From contig NZ_LMLA01000009.1 of the NCBI RefSeq assembly GCF_001421765.1, forward strand, positions 272,706-336,705: 64,000 nt of DNA, given 5' to 3'. Position numbers and translations under genes: made by a program. The DNA comes from Sphingomonas sp. Leaf32. Its GTDB lineage: Bacteria > Pseudomonadota > Alphaproteobacteria > Sphingomonadales > Sphingomonadaceae. Below are positions 1 to 9,309 of this stretch, one piece after another. The first letter of the stretch is position 1; the number at the start of each line of letters is the position of its first letter. The notes beneath the pieces are model-generated. The model saw only the letters and a program-made list of their open reading frames with translations, searched no databases and was not told where the DNA came from.

Positions 1-1590
1 GAGTTCGGGCTGCACGGTCGCGACCGCGCCCGCCATCACCTCACCGGTCGCGCCGTCGATCGTCACGATGTCGCCCTCGCGAATCTCGCGGCCGGCGACC
101 TTCATCACGCCCGCCTTCGCATCGATCGCGATGCTGCCGGCCCCCGACACGCACGGCCGACCCATGCCGCGCGCCACGACCGCTGCGTGGCTGGTCATGC
201 CGCCGCGTGCGGTCAGGATGCCGCGCGCCGCGTGCATCCCGTGAATATCCTCCGGCGAGGTTTCGGTGCGGATCAGGATCACCGCGTCGCCGGCATTGGC
301 GCGACGCTCGGCGGTGTCGCTGTCGAATACCGCGATACCGCTGGCGGCACCGGGCGACGCCGGCAGCCCCTTGGTCAGCACGTCGCGCTTCGCCTGCGGG
401 TCCAGCGTCGGGTGGAGCAGCTGGTCCAGCGCCTGCGGATCGACGCGCAGGATCGCTTCCTCGCGGGTGATGAGGCCCTCTTCGGCCATGTCGACCGCGA
501 TCTTCAGCGCGGCCTTGGCGGTGCGCTTGCCCGAGCGGGTCTGCAGCATCCACAGCTTGCCCTGCTGCACCGTGAATTCGATGTCCTGCATGTCGCGGTA
601 ATGCCGCTCCAGCCGGTCGAACACGGCGGCCAGTTCGCCATAGGCGTCGGGCATCGCCTCCTCCATCGACAGCGGCTTGGCGTTCGCCGCCGCGCGCGCC
701 GCGGTCGTCAGATATTGCGGCGTGCGGATGCCCGCAACCACGTCCTCGCCCTGCGCGTTGATGAGGAATTCGCCATAATAGGCGTTCGCGCCGGTCGACG
801 GATCGCGGGTGAAGGCGACGCCGGTCGCCGACGTGTCGCCCATATTGCCGAACACCATCGCCTGCACGTTGACCGCCGTGCCCCAGTCGCCCGGAATGTC
901 GTTCAACCGGCGATAGACCTTGGCCCGGTCCGCCTGCCACGACCCGAACACCGCGCCGATCGCGCCCCAGAGCTGGTCGTGCACGTCCTGCGGGAACGGC
1001 TTGCCCCACAGTTCGACGACGATGTCCTTGTACTGGGCGACCAGCGCGCGCCAGTCGTCGGCGGTCAGGTCGGTGTCGAGATAATAGCCGCGATCTTCCT
1101 TCGCGATCTCCAGCGCTTCCTCGAACCGGCCATGGTCGAGTTCGAGCACGACGTCCGAATACATCTGGATGAAGCGGCGATAGCTGTCCCACGCGAACCG
1201 CGCGTCGTCCGACACGCTCGCCAGCCCCTCGACCGTCCGGTCGTTGAGGCCGAGGTTCAGCACCGTGTCCATCATCCCCGGCATCGACACCCGCGCGCCC
1301 GAGCGAACCGACACCAGCAGCGGGTCGGCGTCATCGCCGAAGCGCTTGCCGGTGATCCCCTCGATATGCGCGATCCCGGTCGCCACTTCATCGCGCAGGC
1401 TGTCGGGAAAGCGCTCGCCCTCCTCGTAATAGCGCGTGCACATCGTCGTCGCGATGGTGAAGCCCGGCGGCACCGGCAGGCCGATCGACGCCATTTCCGC
1501 CAGGTTCGCGCCCTTGCCGCCCAGCAGCGTCTTGTCGCCCGACCCTCCGTCCGAAACCCCGCCGCCGAACCGATAGACATACTGCGTCAT
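1..1590 (-). CDS. ppdK: Pyruvate, phosphate dikinase (N-terminal 530 residues; C-terminus outside window)
   Basis: The enzyme interconverts ATP, phosphate and pyruvate with AMP, PPi and phosphoenolpyruvate in the cytoplasm. The reading frame opens with MTQYVYRFGGG at an ATG at 1588-1590, followed by the nucleotide-binding segment (GGKGANLAEM, LVSVRSGARVSMPGM). The phosphohistidine domain motif GGMTSHAAVVARG lies near residue 468, with the catalytic His at about bases 187-189. The family is usually near 890 residues, so about 360 residues, including the PEP/pyruvate barrel, lie left of base 1. The glyS-glyQ pair lies upstream on the same strand, 105 bases away. Confidence 0.96.
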   Translation of the reverse strand, partial: MTQYVYRFGGGVSDGGSGDKTLLGGKGANLAEMASIGLPVPPGFTIATTMCTRYYEEGERFPDSLRDEVATGIAHIEGITGKRFGDDADPLLVSVRSGARVSMPGMMDTVLNLGLNDRTVEGLASVSDDARFAWDSYRRFIQMYSDVVLELDHGRFEEALEIAKEDRGYYLDTDLTADDWRALVAQYKDIVVELWGKPFPQDVHDQLWGAIGAVFGSWQADRAKVYRRLNDIPGDWGTAVNVQAMVFGNMGDTSATGVAFTRDPSTGANAYYGEFLINAQGEDVVAGIRTPQYLTTAARAAANAKPLSMEEAMPDAYGELAAVFDRLERHYRDMQDIEFTVQQGKLWMLQTRSGKRTAKAALKIAVDMAEEGLITREEAILRVDPQALDQLLHPTLDPQAKRDVLTKGLPASPGAASGIAVFDSDTAERRANAGDAVILIRTETSPEDIHGMHAARGILTARGGMTSHAAVVARGMGRPCVSGAGSIAIDAKAGVMKVAGREIREGDIVTIDGATGEVMAGAVATVQPEL

Positions 1591-1695
1591 AGTCGTTCCC
1601 TTGTTTCCGGGGCCATCGGGGCCACGGGGTTGGTATCGGCGGGCGACGAATCACCTTGCCGTCGCCGCCCCCGTTAAACGGGTTAAACCGACAGG

Positions 1696-4020
1696 TCAGC
1701 CCTCGATTTTAGAAAAATCGGCTACCCGGTGTACCGCATCGCGGACCCGTGCCAGCAATGCCAGCCGCGCGGTGCGCTTGTGCGGGTCGGCATCGTTGAC
1801 CGTGACGTCGGTGAAAAAGGCGTCGATCGGCGCGCGCAAGGTGGCGAGCGCGGCCATCGCCCCGGCGAAATCCTCCGCCGCGATGGCCTGTTCCGCCTGC
1901 GGCTCGGCCGCGTCGAGCGCCGCGATCAACGCCGCCTCGGCCGGCTCGCGATCATAGTCGTTCGCTTCCCGCTCGGCCCGCGCCAGTTCGGCGACGACGG
2001 GCGCGAAGTCGGGGTCCTCGACCATCGACAGCGGGTCTTCCTCGCCGGTTTCGGCGATGTGCCTGCTGGTGCCCGGCGCTTCCTTCTTCAGGATATTCGC
2101 CGCGCGCTTGTACCCCGCGAGCAGGTTCGCGCCGTCCTCGGTCGTGACGAAGGCTTGGAGCGCATGGACGCGGGCGAGCAGGCGGACGAGATCGTCCTCG
2201 CCGCCCAGTGCGAACACCGCGTCGATCAGGTCGTGGCGGACGCCGGCTTCGCGTTGCTGGACTTTGAGGCGGTCGGCGAAGAAGTCGGGAAGCGTATTCT
2301 TCGTCCGTTCAGTAGCTTCTATTAGGTTTTCGATACCAAGCTCGAACAACTTTTGTCGCACTAAAGCGTTGTGACGCTTTTCAAAGAACGCATCTATGGC
2401 AAAACGAACCTTTTGCCGCCTGACAAGTGAAGGGTTGTCTGATCTAAAGACTGCTTGGGCGTTAAGCGTCATCGAAATGACAAACACTTCCGCCAAGGTC
2501 AAACGTAAATGGTTCGACGTGATTAGCCGAAGAACACCAAGCGCCGCGCGACGTAACGCAAATGGATCGCGCGATCCGGAAGGCATTTCGTTCGCTAGAA
2601 AAAATCCGACAAGCGTATCCAGTTTGTCCGCCAACGCCACGGCCACCGTCACCGGCGCATTGGGAACATCATCCCCCTGCCCGACCGGCTTGTAATGATC
2701 GCGCACCGCCTCGGCGACTTCCACCGGCTCGCCCTGCGAAGCGGCATAATAGCCGCCCATCAGCCCTTGCAATTCGGGGAACTCGCCGACCATGCCGGTG
2801 ACCAGATCGGCCTTGGCCAGCCGCGCAGCGCGTTCGGCGTGGGCCGGATCGGCGTTCTTGACGACACCACTCTCCACCAGCCACCGCGCGAGCTTCGCCA
2901 CCCGATCGACCTTATCGGCGACGGTGCCCAGCTTCTCGTGGAACACGATCTTTTCGAGCTTCGGCAGTTGGTCATCCAAACGCTTACGGGTAGTACGTCG
3001 GCGTTCAGTCCCAAGTCCCTCGTGGTTCCACTGATCCTCTTCCCAGAAGTGCTGGGCATCCGACAGCCGCGCCGCCAGCACCTTGGCATTGCCCGCGACG
3101 ATCCGCTCGCCGCCGTCCGCCGCGTCGATATTGGCGGTGCAGACGAACGCATTGGCCAACTGCCCCGCGCCGTCGCGGCACACGAAGTACTTCTGGTTCA
3201 CCCGCGCGGTGAGCTGAATCACCTCGGGCGGCACGGCGAGGAACGCTTCGTCGAACCGGCCGAGCAGCGGCACCGGCCATTCGGTCAGGCCGGCATTCTC
3301 CGCCAGCAGCCCCTCATCCTCGACCAGCACCAGCCCCGCGCCCTGCGCCGCCATCTTCGCGCCCACCGCGATGATCGCCGCGCGCTCATTCTGGTCGACG
3401 ATGACATGGGCGTCGCGCAGCGTCTCGACATAGCTGTCCGCCGACGTGATCGTCACCGGGCCGTCGTGATGGAACCGATGCCCCATCGTCTCCGCGCCGC
3501 TGGTCACGCCAGCCACTTCGCACGGCACCACAGCGTCCCCGAACAACGCGACGATCCCCTGCAACGGCCGCACCCAGCGCGGGGACTCCGGGCTGAGCGA
3601 CGCCGCGCCCCAGCGCATCGACTTGGGCCACGGGAAGGCGCGCACGATGGCGGGGATCGCGGTGGCGAGAACCGTCGCCGTCTCGCGTCCCGGCACCTCG
3701 GTCACCGCGAACAACACGCCATCGCGCTCGGTCAGCGCCTCGCGGGTCAGGCCGGTCTTGCGCAGGAACCCCTCCAGCGCCTGTGGCGGGGCGGAGGCAC
3801 GCGGCCCCTTCACCTCTTCGCGCACCGGCTTGGTCGCTTCCGGCAGATCATGCGCGATCAGCGTCAGGCGGCGCGGCGTCGCATAGGTGGCGATGCGCGG
3901 CGCGGCGATGCCGGCCTTGCCCAGTTCGGCGACGAACAGCTTTTGCAGGTCCTCTCTAGCCTTGGCCTGCATTCGCGCGGGAATTTCCTCGCTGCGCAGT
4001 TCGAGCAGAAAATCGGTCAT
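1696..4020 (-). CDS. glyS: Glycine--tRNA ligase beta subunit
   Basis: This is the beta subunit of the tetrameric alpha2beta2 glycyl-tRNA synthetase, needed for tRNA-Gly recognition. The start [17 protein letters not shown] at 4018-4020 matches the family N-terminus; an upstream in-frame ATG is less likely. The glyQ stop overlaps it by four bases (ATGA), so the two are translationally coupled. [10 protein letters not shown] and [11 protein letters not shown] are family landmarks. At 774 residues it is longer than the usual ~690. An insertion around 2950-3050 (containing RRRTTRKR) and a longer variable segment around 2270-2640 account for much of this, and the latter is about 46% GC in a GC-rich gene. 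Confidence 0.96.
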   Translation of the reverse strand: MTDFLLELRSEEIPARMQAKAREDLQKLFVAELGKAGIAAPRIATYATPRRLTLIAHDLPEATKPVREEVKGPRASAPPQALEGFLRKTGLTREALTERDGVLFAVTEVPGRETATVLATAIPAIVRAFPWPKSMRWGAASLSPESPRWVRPLQGIVALFGDAVVPCEVAGVTSGAETMGHRFHHDGPVTITSADSYVETLRDAHVIVDQNERAAIIAVGAKMAAQGAGLVLVEDEGLLAENAGLTEWPVPLLGRFDEAFLAVPPEVIQLTARVNQKYFVCRDGAGQLANAFVCTANIDAADGGERIVAGNAKVLAARLSDAQHFWEEDQWNHEGLGTERRRTTRKRLDDQLPKLEKIVFHEKLGTVADKVDRVAKLARWLVESGVVKNADPAHAERAARLAKADLVTGMVGEFPELQGLMGGYYAASQGEPVEVAEAVRDHYKPVGQGDDVPNAPVTVAVALADKLDTLVGFFLANEMPSGSRDPFALRRAALGVLRLITSNHLRLTLAEVFVISMTLNAQAVFRSDNPSLVRRQKVRFAIDAFFEKRHNALVRQKLFELGIENLIEATERTKNTLPDFFADRLKVQQREAGVRHDLIDAVFALGGEDDLVRLLARVHALQAFVTTEDGANLLAGYKRAANILKKEAPGTSRHIAETGEEDPLSMVEDPDFAPVVAELARAEREANDYDREPAEAALIAALDAAEPQAEQAIAAEDFAGAMAALATLRAPIDAFFTDVTVNDADPHKRTARLALLARVRDAVHRVADFSKIEG

Positions 4021-4910
4021 GCCACCCACCCCGGAAACTTCGCCTGCCATCTGGGCGTCTGCGTCTCGATAAACTTCGCGCAACTGGCCTTCGCCAGATC
4101 GCGCACGCGGCCTATATAGGCCTGCCGCTCCGCGACGGAGATCACGCCGCGCGCGTTGAGCAGGTTGAACACATGGCTCGCCTCGATCGCCTGTTCGTAC
4201 GCCGCGATCGGCACGTCATGGGCCAACGCATTCTCGCACTCCGCCGCCGCCTTTTTGAACAGATCGAACAGGCCGTCGGTATCGGCGACCTCGAAATTCC
4301 ATTTCGACATCTGCCGCTCGTTTTCGAGGAACACGTCGCCATAGGTCACGCCGGCATCGTTGAACGCCAGGTCGTACACGCTGTCCTTGTCCTGGATATA
4401 CATCGCCAGGCGTTCGAGGCCGTAGGTCAGCTCGCCCGCGACCGGCTTGCAGTCGAACCCGCCCATCTGCTGGAAATAGGTGAACTGGGTGACTTCCATC
4501 CCGTCGCACCACACTTCCCAGCCCAGGCCCCATGCGCCCAGCGTCGGCGATTCCCAGTCGTCCTCGACGAAGCGGATGTCGTGCTGGGTAAAGTCGATGC
4601 CGATCGCCGCCAGCGACCCCAGATACAGTTCCTGCAAATTCGGCGGGCTGGGTTTCAGGATCACCTGATACTGGTAATAATGCTGCAGGCGGTTGGGGTT
4701 CTCGCCATAACGCCCGTCGGTCGGCCGACGCGACGGCTGGACGAACGCGGCGTTCCACGGCTCCGGCCCCAGCGCCTTCAGCGTCGTCGCCGGGTGGAAC
4801 GTCCCCGCCCCCATGCGCATGTCATAGGGTTGCAGGATGACGCAGCCCTTGTCGCTCCAATAGTCGTGGAGCGTCAGGATCATTTTCTGGAAGCTGAGCG
4901 GGGCGGACAT
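4017..4910 (-). CDS. glyQ: Glycine--tRNA ligase alpha subunit
   Basis: This is the catalytic class II aminoacyl-tRNA synthetase subunit that activates glycine with ATP. It has 297 residues, the typical family length. It starts [18 protein letters not shown] and contains the conserved [18 protein letters not shown] and [15 protein letters not shown] blocks. It is the first gene of the glyQ-glyS pair, overlapping glyS by four bases. Its promoter should lie in 4911-5000, a segment shared with a divergent small operon. Confidence 0.97.
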   Translation of the reverse strand: MSAPLSFQKMILTLHDYWSDKGCVILQPYDMRMGAGTFHPATTLKALGPEPWNAAFVQPSRRPTDGRYGENPNRLQHYYQYQVILKPSPPNLQELYLGSLAAIGIDFTQHDIRFVEDDWESPTLGAWGLGWEVWCDGMEVTQFTYFQQMGGFDCKPVAGELTYGLERLAMYIQDKDSVYDLAFNDAGVTYGDVFLENERQMSKWNFEVADTDGLFDLFKKAAAECENALAHDVPIAAYEQAIEASHVFNLLNARGVISVAERQAYIGRVRDLAKASCAKFIETQTPRWQAKFPGWVA

Positions 4911-4979
4911 GGTTTCGCCTTTGAATGCGGAGATGCCCCGCGCCTAGCCGCATCGTCGAGCGCCGGTCAAGCGAACCGC

Positions 4980-5051
4980 ATGTCAGGTCTAAGCGACATC
5001 ATGTCAGGTAGTATTGACACAAAGCGCAAATCAGCGGATACATAGTCAGGT
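4980..5051. promoter_or_regulatory. Divergent promoter region with three TGTCAGGT-like repeats
   Basis: Two exact copies of ATGTCAGGT (4980-4988 and 5001-5009) and a variant TAGTCAGGT (5043-5051) sit between glyQ and the plus-strand operon at 5098. A possible plus-strand -35 box, TTGACA, is at 5014-5019, followed 17 bases later by a weak GATACA. The repeats could be an operator for the XRE regulator encoded at 5717. That link is inference from position alone. Confidence 0.35.
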
Positions 5052-5097
5052 AAACACGACACATTGTCGTCCATAATTGACATGGAAGGCCCAAGCG

Positions 5098-5280
5098 ATG
5101 CTCTGTCCCGACACCCGTCGCCACGCGCTGTTCGTCGTCGCGCTGTGCGCCGCCGTCGCCGCCATGGCGGCCGACCGCCCCGAACGGGCCGCGCCGGTCG
5201 CCGCACCGATCGCCACGACCGGCGGTGTCGCCTTTGCCGCGCAGCTAGGCGATGCGGCGGTCTCGCTGTCGTGGCGTTGA
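5098..5280 (+). CDS. Small exported protein of unknown function
   Basis: A 60-residue ORF with a basic start, a hydrophobic stretch (ALFVVALCAAVAAMA) and an Ala-rich remainder, resembling a signal peptide followed by a very short mature region. No family is recognised. It precedes the membrane protein/XRE operon by 14 bases on the same strand and may be its first gene. It could also be a chance ORF in GC-rich DNA. Confidence 0.4.
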   Translation: MLCPDTRRHALFVVALCAAVAAMAADRPERAAPVAAPIATTGGVAFAAQLGDAAVSLSWR

Positions 5281-5294
5281 GGGCGGAGGGAAAC

Positions 5295-5720
5295 ATGCCG
5301 CAGGACCGTTGGGGCGAAAACCGTGCGGCCACCCGCGCGCGCCGTCGGATGATGTGGATCGCGGGGACGGGAGCATTGCTGGCCGCCCTGCCCTTCGCGC
5401 TGCATTTCGGTGCGCGGCATTACGCCGCTGCGGGTGGCGCGATGCCGGAAGGGCGCTTCCCGATCTGGATACCTGTCGCCTTCTGGATCACGGCGATTGC
5501 CGTCGCGATCGTCGGCGCACTCCGCCTGTACCGGTTGAGCGACGAGTTCGAACGGCAACGAATGGTCGAGAGCATCGCGGGTGCCGGCGCGGTGCTGCTC
5601 CTGCTGGTTCCCCCGACCATTTTCCTCGACCTGCTGAAGGGCGGCGCGGCGCTCCTGGTCTGGCTGCTGGCGGTCGCCACCGGTTTGACGATGTTCGCCC
5701 GGCGACGTCTGGACGCATGA
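5295..5720 (+). CDS. Four-helix membrane protein next to an XRE regulator
   Basis: A 141-residue protein with four likely transmembrane segments (around residues 20-38, 54-74, 92-110 and 117-134) and a cytoplasmic DEFERQRM motif in the middle. It starts MPQDRWGENRAATRARRR at 5295 after a GGAGGG ribosome site. Its stop overlaps the start of the XRE gene (ATGA), implying coupling. A related motif, DEVERQQM, occurs in the membrane protein after the regulator, so the two look like paralogues flanking a common regulator. The function is unknown. Confidence 0.8.
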   Translation: MPQDRWGENRAATRARRRMMWIAGTGALLAALPFALHFGARHYAAAGGAMPEGRFPIWIPVAFWITAIAVAIVGALRLYRLSDEFERQRMVESIAGAGAVLLLLVPPTIFLDLLKGGAALLVWLLAVATGLTMFARRRLDA

Positions 5721-5917
5721 AGAACCGGCTGAAGATCCTGCGCGCGGAACGCGACTGGAGCCAGGCCGAACTGGCCGGGCGGCTCGATGTGTCGCGACAG
5801 GCGGTGAACGCGATCGAAACCGGCAAGCACGACCCGTCGCTACCGCTCGCCTTCCGCATGAGCCGGTTGTTCGACCTGCCGATCGAGCAGATTTTCGAGG
5901 ATGACGTCGATGGTTGA
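5717..5917 (+). CDS. Small XRE-family transcriptional regulator
   Basis: A 66-residue protein that is essentially one Cro/CI-type helix-turn-helix. It begins MKNRLKILRAERDWSQAELA, has the recognition-helix region DVSRQAVNAIETGKHDPS, and ends with IEQIFEDD. This resembles the short YozG-like regulators often encoded next to membrane proteins. It overlaps the membrane genes on both sides, so the three are almost certainly one transcript. The target is unknown; autoregulation through the repeats at 4980-5051 is possible. Confidence 0.88.
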   Translation: MKNRLKILRAERDWSQAELAGRLDVSRQAVNAIETGKHDPSLPLAFRMSRLFDLPIEQIFEDDVDG

Positions 5918-6347
5918 GGATTGGGGCACCGCACGCGAACGGCAACGCCGGTGGCGGCGATGGAAATGGGTCGCGGCGGCTATCGCAGTGGTCGCGCTTG
6001 CGCCGCTGGTCACGACGTTCGTACTGGGCATCGTCGAGGGGTATAGCGAGGTCGCCGATCCCGCGCGGACGGTCCACACCCGCGATCATGCCGGCTATAT
6101 CGCCATCGCCATCGCGATGCTGGGCGCACTGGTGTTCAACCTGCGCATCTGGCGCAACGCCGATGAGGTCGAACGGCAACAGATGACCGACGCGGCGGCG
6201 ATCACCGGGGTCGTCGCGCTGATCGCACTGCCGGTGCTGTCACTGGCGGCAAAGCCGCTGGCATTGTCCAATCCGGCGATGATCGGCTGGAGCCTCGCCA
6301 TCGCCGCGCTGGTCGTCACCCGCATCGTCCAGCGCCTGCGCAGATGA
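5901..6347 (+). CDS. Membrane protein, probable paralogue of the 5295 gene
   Basis: A 148-residue protein with four predicted transmembrane segments, an Arg-rich N-terminus and the motif DEVERQQM at the same relative place as DEFERQRM in the gene at 5295. Two starts are possible: the ATG at 5901, giving MTSMVED, or the ATG at 5910, which overlaps the regulator stop by fewer bases. The end overlaps the next gene by four bases. The function is unknown; co-transcription with the XRE gene suggests a regulated membrane pair. Confidence 0.8.
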   Translation: MTSMVEDWGTARERQRRWRRWKWVAAAIAVVALAPLVTTFVLGIVEGYSEVADPARTVHTRDHAGYIAIAIAMLGALVFNLRIWRNADEVERQQMTDAAAITGVVALIALPVLSLAAKPLALSNPAMIGWSLAIAALVVTRIVQRLRR

Positions 6348-7201
6348 TCGTCCGGGTCGCCGCCGCGCTGTTCGGTTGGCTGTCGCTCGCCAGCCCGGTC
6401 GCGGCGCCGGCGGCGCTGGCCCCGGCGCTGTGGGTCGCGCGCGACGCCGACACGACGGTCTGGCTGTTCGGCACGGTGCATCAGTTGCGTCCCGGTACGC
6501 CGTGGCTGACCGGAGCGGTCGCGCGGGCCTTTGCCGACAGCGACACGCTGACGCTCGAAATCGCCCCGACCACGCCCGACGCGATGACCAGTGCGCTGGT
6601 CAAGGCCACGCCTGCCAAGCCGGCCCCGCTGCCCCCCGACCTCGACCGACGCCTGCGTAAGCGTGCGCATGAACTGGGCTTTCCGGCCAATGCCTTCGAC
6701 GCGACCGACCCGTGGTTCGCGGCGACGACGCTCGCCGCGCAACCGCTCGCCCGTGCCGGCTACAGCCCCGCCCCCGCGCCCGAAACGCTGCTCGCGACGC
6801 TGGCCGGGCGCAGCGACACCGCGATCGAACCGCTGGAGACGCTCGACAGGCAACTCGATATCTTCGCCGCCCTGCCGCAACCGGCGCAGCGCACGATGCT
6901 CACCCGCGTCCTGGCCGATCCCGATCCCGTGCCGGCGATGGACCGGATCGTCGCGACATGGGGCCGGGGCGACGTCGCGACGCTCGACCGGCTGCTGGCG
7001 AACGACATGGACGCGGCCGGCCCGGCGGTGCGGACCGCACTGCTCGACCGGCGCAACGCAGCGTGGGCGGGTAGAATCGCGCAGTGGATGCGCCAACCGG
7101 GGACACGGTTCGTCGCGGTCGGTGCGGGGCATCTGGCGGGGCCGGGCAGCGTGCAGGCGCGGTTGCAGGCGCTGGGGGTGGAGGTGACGCGGGTGCGATA
7201 G
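6344..7201 (+). CDS. TraB/GumN family protein
   Basis: A 285-residue protein with an N-terminal signal-like hydrophobic segment and the two hallmark motifs of the TraB/GumN (Tiki-like) family: FGTVHQL near residues 42-48 and VGAGHLAGPGSV near the C-terminus. Family members are thought to be membrane-associated metalloproteases, and the substrate here is unknown. The gene starts inside the stop of the preceding membrane-protein gene (ATGA overlap), so it may share that transcript, although the family is usually encoded independently. Confidence 0.85.
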   Translation: MIVRVAAALFGWLSLASPVAAPAALAPALWVARDADTTVWLFGTVHQLRPGTPWLTGAVARAFADSDTLTLEIAPTTPDAMTSALVKATPAKPAPLPPDLDRRLRKRAHELGFPANAFDATDPWFAATTLAAQPLARAGYSPAPAPETLLATLAGRSDTAIEPLETLDRQLDIFAALPQPAQRTMLTRVLADPDPVPAMDRIVATWGRGDVATLDRLLANDMDAAGPAVRTALLDRRNAAWAGRIAQWMRQPGTRFVAVGAGHLAGPGSVQARLQALGVEVTRVR

Positions 7202-7227
7202 TCCCCGCCGTGTTTACCGCTCCCGCC

Positions 7228-7345
7228 CCACCGTTCGTCCTGAGTAGCCACTGAGCTTGTCGAAGGGGCGTATCGAAGGACTGCCACAGGTGCTTCGATA
7301 CGGGTCTTCGACAAGCTCAGCCCCTACTCAGCACGAACGGGGTGG
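7228..7345. repeat. Large imperfect inverted repeat between the TraB-like gene and rplY
   Basis: Two arms of about 50 bases are inverted copies of each other. The left arm contains GAGCTTGTCGAAGGGGCG, and the right arm contains CTTCGACAAGCTCAGCCCC with the matching outer ends CCGTTCGT and ACGAACGG. The layout resembles the dispersed palindromic elements common between sphingomonad genes. It could fold as a cruciform or an RNA hairpin upstream of rplY. Confidence 0.85.
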
Positions 7346-7470
7346 CTTGATCGCTCCCCAAACCTTGCCTTTCCCCCCGAACTCCCCTATGCGCCCGCGC
7401 TTGTTCGTGCCGGGGTCATCCCTGGAGGCCCGGCCGCGCAAGACACAGAAACCAAGCATTCAAGGAAGAC

Positions 7471-8157
7471 ATGATGAGCGACACGCTGCACCTGTCGGCC
7501 GAGACGCGCGATCGGGTAGGCAAGGGAGCCTCCCGTGCCCTGCGTCGCGATGGCCGCGTCCCCGCCGTGATCTATGGCAACAAGCAGGACCCGCAGGGCA
7601 TTCACCTGAACGCCCGCGAACTGATGAAGCAGCTGATGACCGGCCACTTCATGAACTCGGTCATCATGGTCGATGTCGGCGGCACGAAGGTCCGCACGCT
7701 GGCCAAGGACGTCGCCTTCGACGTCGTCACCGACCAGCCGATCCATGTCGATTTCCTGCGCATCTCGAAGAACGCGACCGTCACCGTCGCGGTCCCGGTG
7801 GTGTTCACCAACGAAGACGACGCGCCCGGCATCAAGCGTGCCGGCGGCGTGCTGAACGTCGTTCGTCACGAAATCGAACTGGTGGTCGAAGCGTCGAACA
7901 TCCCGACCGAGATCGTCGTCGACCTGACCGGCCGCGAAGTCGGCGACTCGATCCACATCTCGGAAGTGTCGCTGCCGAACGGTGCCGAACCGGCCGTCGA
8001 GGACCGCGATTTCACCGTCGCCACCATCGTGCCGCCGACGGTCCCGACCGCCGAGGACGAAGCGCTCGACGCCGAAGTCGCCGAAGCGCAGTCGGCCGAA
8101 GCCGCTGCCGAGGCCGAAGAGGCCGACGCCGAAGGCGAGGACAAGGCCGAGGGCTGA
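7471..8157 (+). CDS. rplY: 50S ribosomal protein L25/general stress protein Ctc
   Basis: A 228-residue protein of the long (Ctc-type) L25 family, which binds 5S rRNA. The N-terminal L25 domain ([30 protein letters not shown]) is followed by the C-terminal beta domain and a long acidic Ala/Glu-rich tail. The annotated start is the first of two adjacent ATGs, after GGAAGAC. The pairing with pth downstream is a very common bacterial order, though here palindromic repeats separate the two. Confidence 0.96.
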   Translation: MMSDTLHLSAETRDRVGKGASRALRRDGRVPAVIYGNKQDPQGIHLNARELMKQLMTGHFMNSVIMVDVGGTKVRTLAKDVAFDVVTDQPIHVDFLRISKNATVTVAVPVVFTNEDDAPGIKRAGGVLNVVRHEIELVVEASNIPTEIVVDLTGREVGDSIHISEVSLPNGAEPAVEDRDFTVATIVPPTVPTAEDEALDAEVAEAQSAEAAAEAEEADAEGEDKAEG

Positions 8158-8231
8158 TCCGCCCTGCCTTCGTGCCGCTTCGGGGAGCGGGATGGCCATG
8201 CCGTCCCGCTCCCTTTTGCGTTGAGGAGGCG

Positions 8232-8451
8232 CGTCATCCCGGCGAAGGCCGGGATCCATGGACACGGCCACGTCGCGGATCGATCGATGCCACCCGACAC
8301 AATGGATTCCGGCCTACGCCGGAATGACGATGGTCACGAACTGCGCGCGCCGCCCCGTCGTCCCCGCGCAGGCGGGGACCCATACACGCAACGCCAGCGT
8401 CTTGATCCATAGCCGTTGCGGCAATGGATTCCCGCCTTCGCCGGAATGACG
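8232..8451. repeat. Cluster of four REP-like palindromes between rplY and pth
   Basis: The 345-base gap 8158-8502 holds no gene but four short palindromic units in alternating orientation: around 8232-8261 (CGTCATCCCGGCGAAGGCCG), 8301-8329 (GGATTCCGGCCTACGCCGGA), 8357-8384 (TCCCCGCGCAGGCGGGGA) and 8423-8451 (GGATTCCCGCCTTCGCCGGA). Each forms its own hairpin, and neighbouring pairs can form a larger one. This is typical of extragenic palindromic elements mobilised by RAYT-like transposases; no such gene lies in the window. Confidence 0.88.
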
Positions 8452-8502
8452 GTTAGGGCTACAGGCGTCCGCACCGATCTCGCCACCCCGAAGGACCCGC
8501 CA

Positions 8503-9069
8503 ATGCAGCTCTGGACCGGCCTGGGAAATCCCGGCCCGCAATATGCGATGCATCGCCACAATATCGGCTTCATGGCCGTCGATGCGATCGCCGAAGTCCA
8601 TGGCTTCGCCGCGCCGAAACGCGCCTTCCAGGGCTGGGTACAGGAAGGGCGCATCGGCACGCAGAAGATACTTCTGCTGAAACCCGGCACCTGGATGAAC
8701 GAAAGCGGGCGATCGGTCGGCGAGGCGATGCGCTTCTACAAGCTGACGCCCGCCGACGTCACCGTGTTCCATGACGAACTGGACCTTGCGCCGTTCAAGC
8801 TGAAGGTGAAGGTCGGCGGCGGCCATGCCGGGCATAACGGCCTGCGTTCGACCGATGCGCATATCGGGCCGGACTTTCGCCGCATCCGCCTGGGCATCGG
8901 TCATCCGGGACACAAGGACCGGGTGACGCCCTACGTGCTGGGCAATTTCGCCAAGGCCGAGCTGGATGACCTCACCGACCTGCTGGGCGCGGTCGCGGCG
9001 GAGGCGCCATGGCTGGCGGCGAACGACGATGTGCGCTTCATGAACGAGGTGGCGCGGCGGATGGGGTGA
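8503..9069 (+). CDS. pth: Peptidyl-tRNA hydrolase
   Basis: A 188-residue cytoplasmic enzyme that releases the tRNA from peptidyl-tRNAs dropped by ribosomes. It starts MQLWTGLGNPGPQYAMHRHN, with the catalytic-type His at residue 19 in the RHN motif. It continues with LLLKPGTWMNESG, HDELDLAPFKLK and GGHAGHNGLRS, all family signatures. An upstream in-frame extension within the palindromic repeats is unlikely to be translated. It follows rplY, as in many bacteria. Confidence 0.96.
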   Translation: MQLWTGLGNPGPQYAMHRHNIGFMAVDAIAEVHGFAAPKRAFQGWVQEGRIGTQKILLLKPGTWMNESGRSVGEAMRFYKLTPADVTVFHDELDLAPFKLKVKVGGGHAGHNGLRSTDAHIGPDFRRIRLGIGHPGHKDRVTPYVLGNFAKAELDDLTDLLGAVAAEAPWLAANDDVRFMNEVARRMG

Positions 9070-9122
9070 CGGGTCGACACCTGCTGCCCTCGTTCCCTGC
9101 GCCACGCTCCTGCTGCCCCAGG

Positions 9123-9208
9123 CGTCACCCCAGCGCAGGCTGGGGTCTGGTCATGATCGGACGCCGTGGTCACCAACTGCTAGACCCCGGCCTGCGCTGG
9201 GGTGACGT
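9123..9208. repeat. Pair of inverted REP-like palindromes downstream of pth
   Basis: The units at 9123-9150 (CGTCACCCCAGCGCAGGCTG) and 9181-9208 (GGCCTGCGCTGGGGTGACG) are inverted copies separated by about 30 bases, and each is internally palindromic. They occupy much of the 240-base gap between pth and the AraC-like gene and may also act as a transcription terminator. Confidence 0.8.
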
Positions 9209-9309
9209 ATGCGGGGGGGATCGGTCCAGTATCCCCCAAACTCCGCAAGATCGGTCGAGCGCCCCCGCCCTTCCCGCGCGCATATGTCCATGCCACACAA
9301 GGAACGGAC

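Noticed and set aside
2270..2640. Intein or inserted gene in glyS
   Set aside because: The segment keeps the reading frame but has no intein splice motifs and no start or stop of its own; it reads as an expanded variable region.
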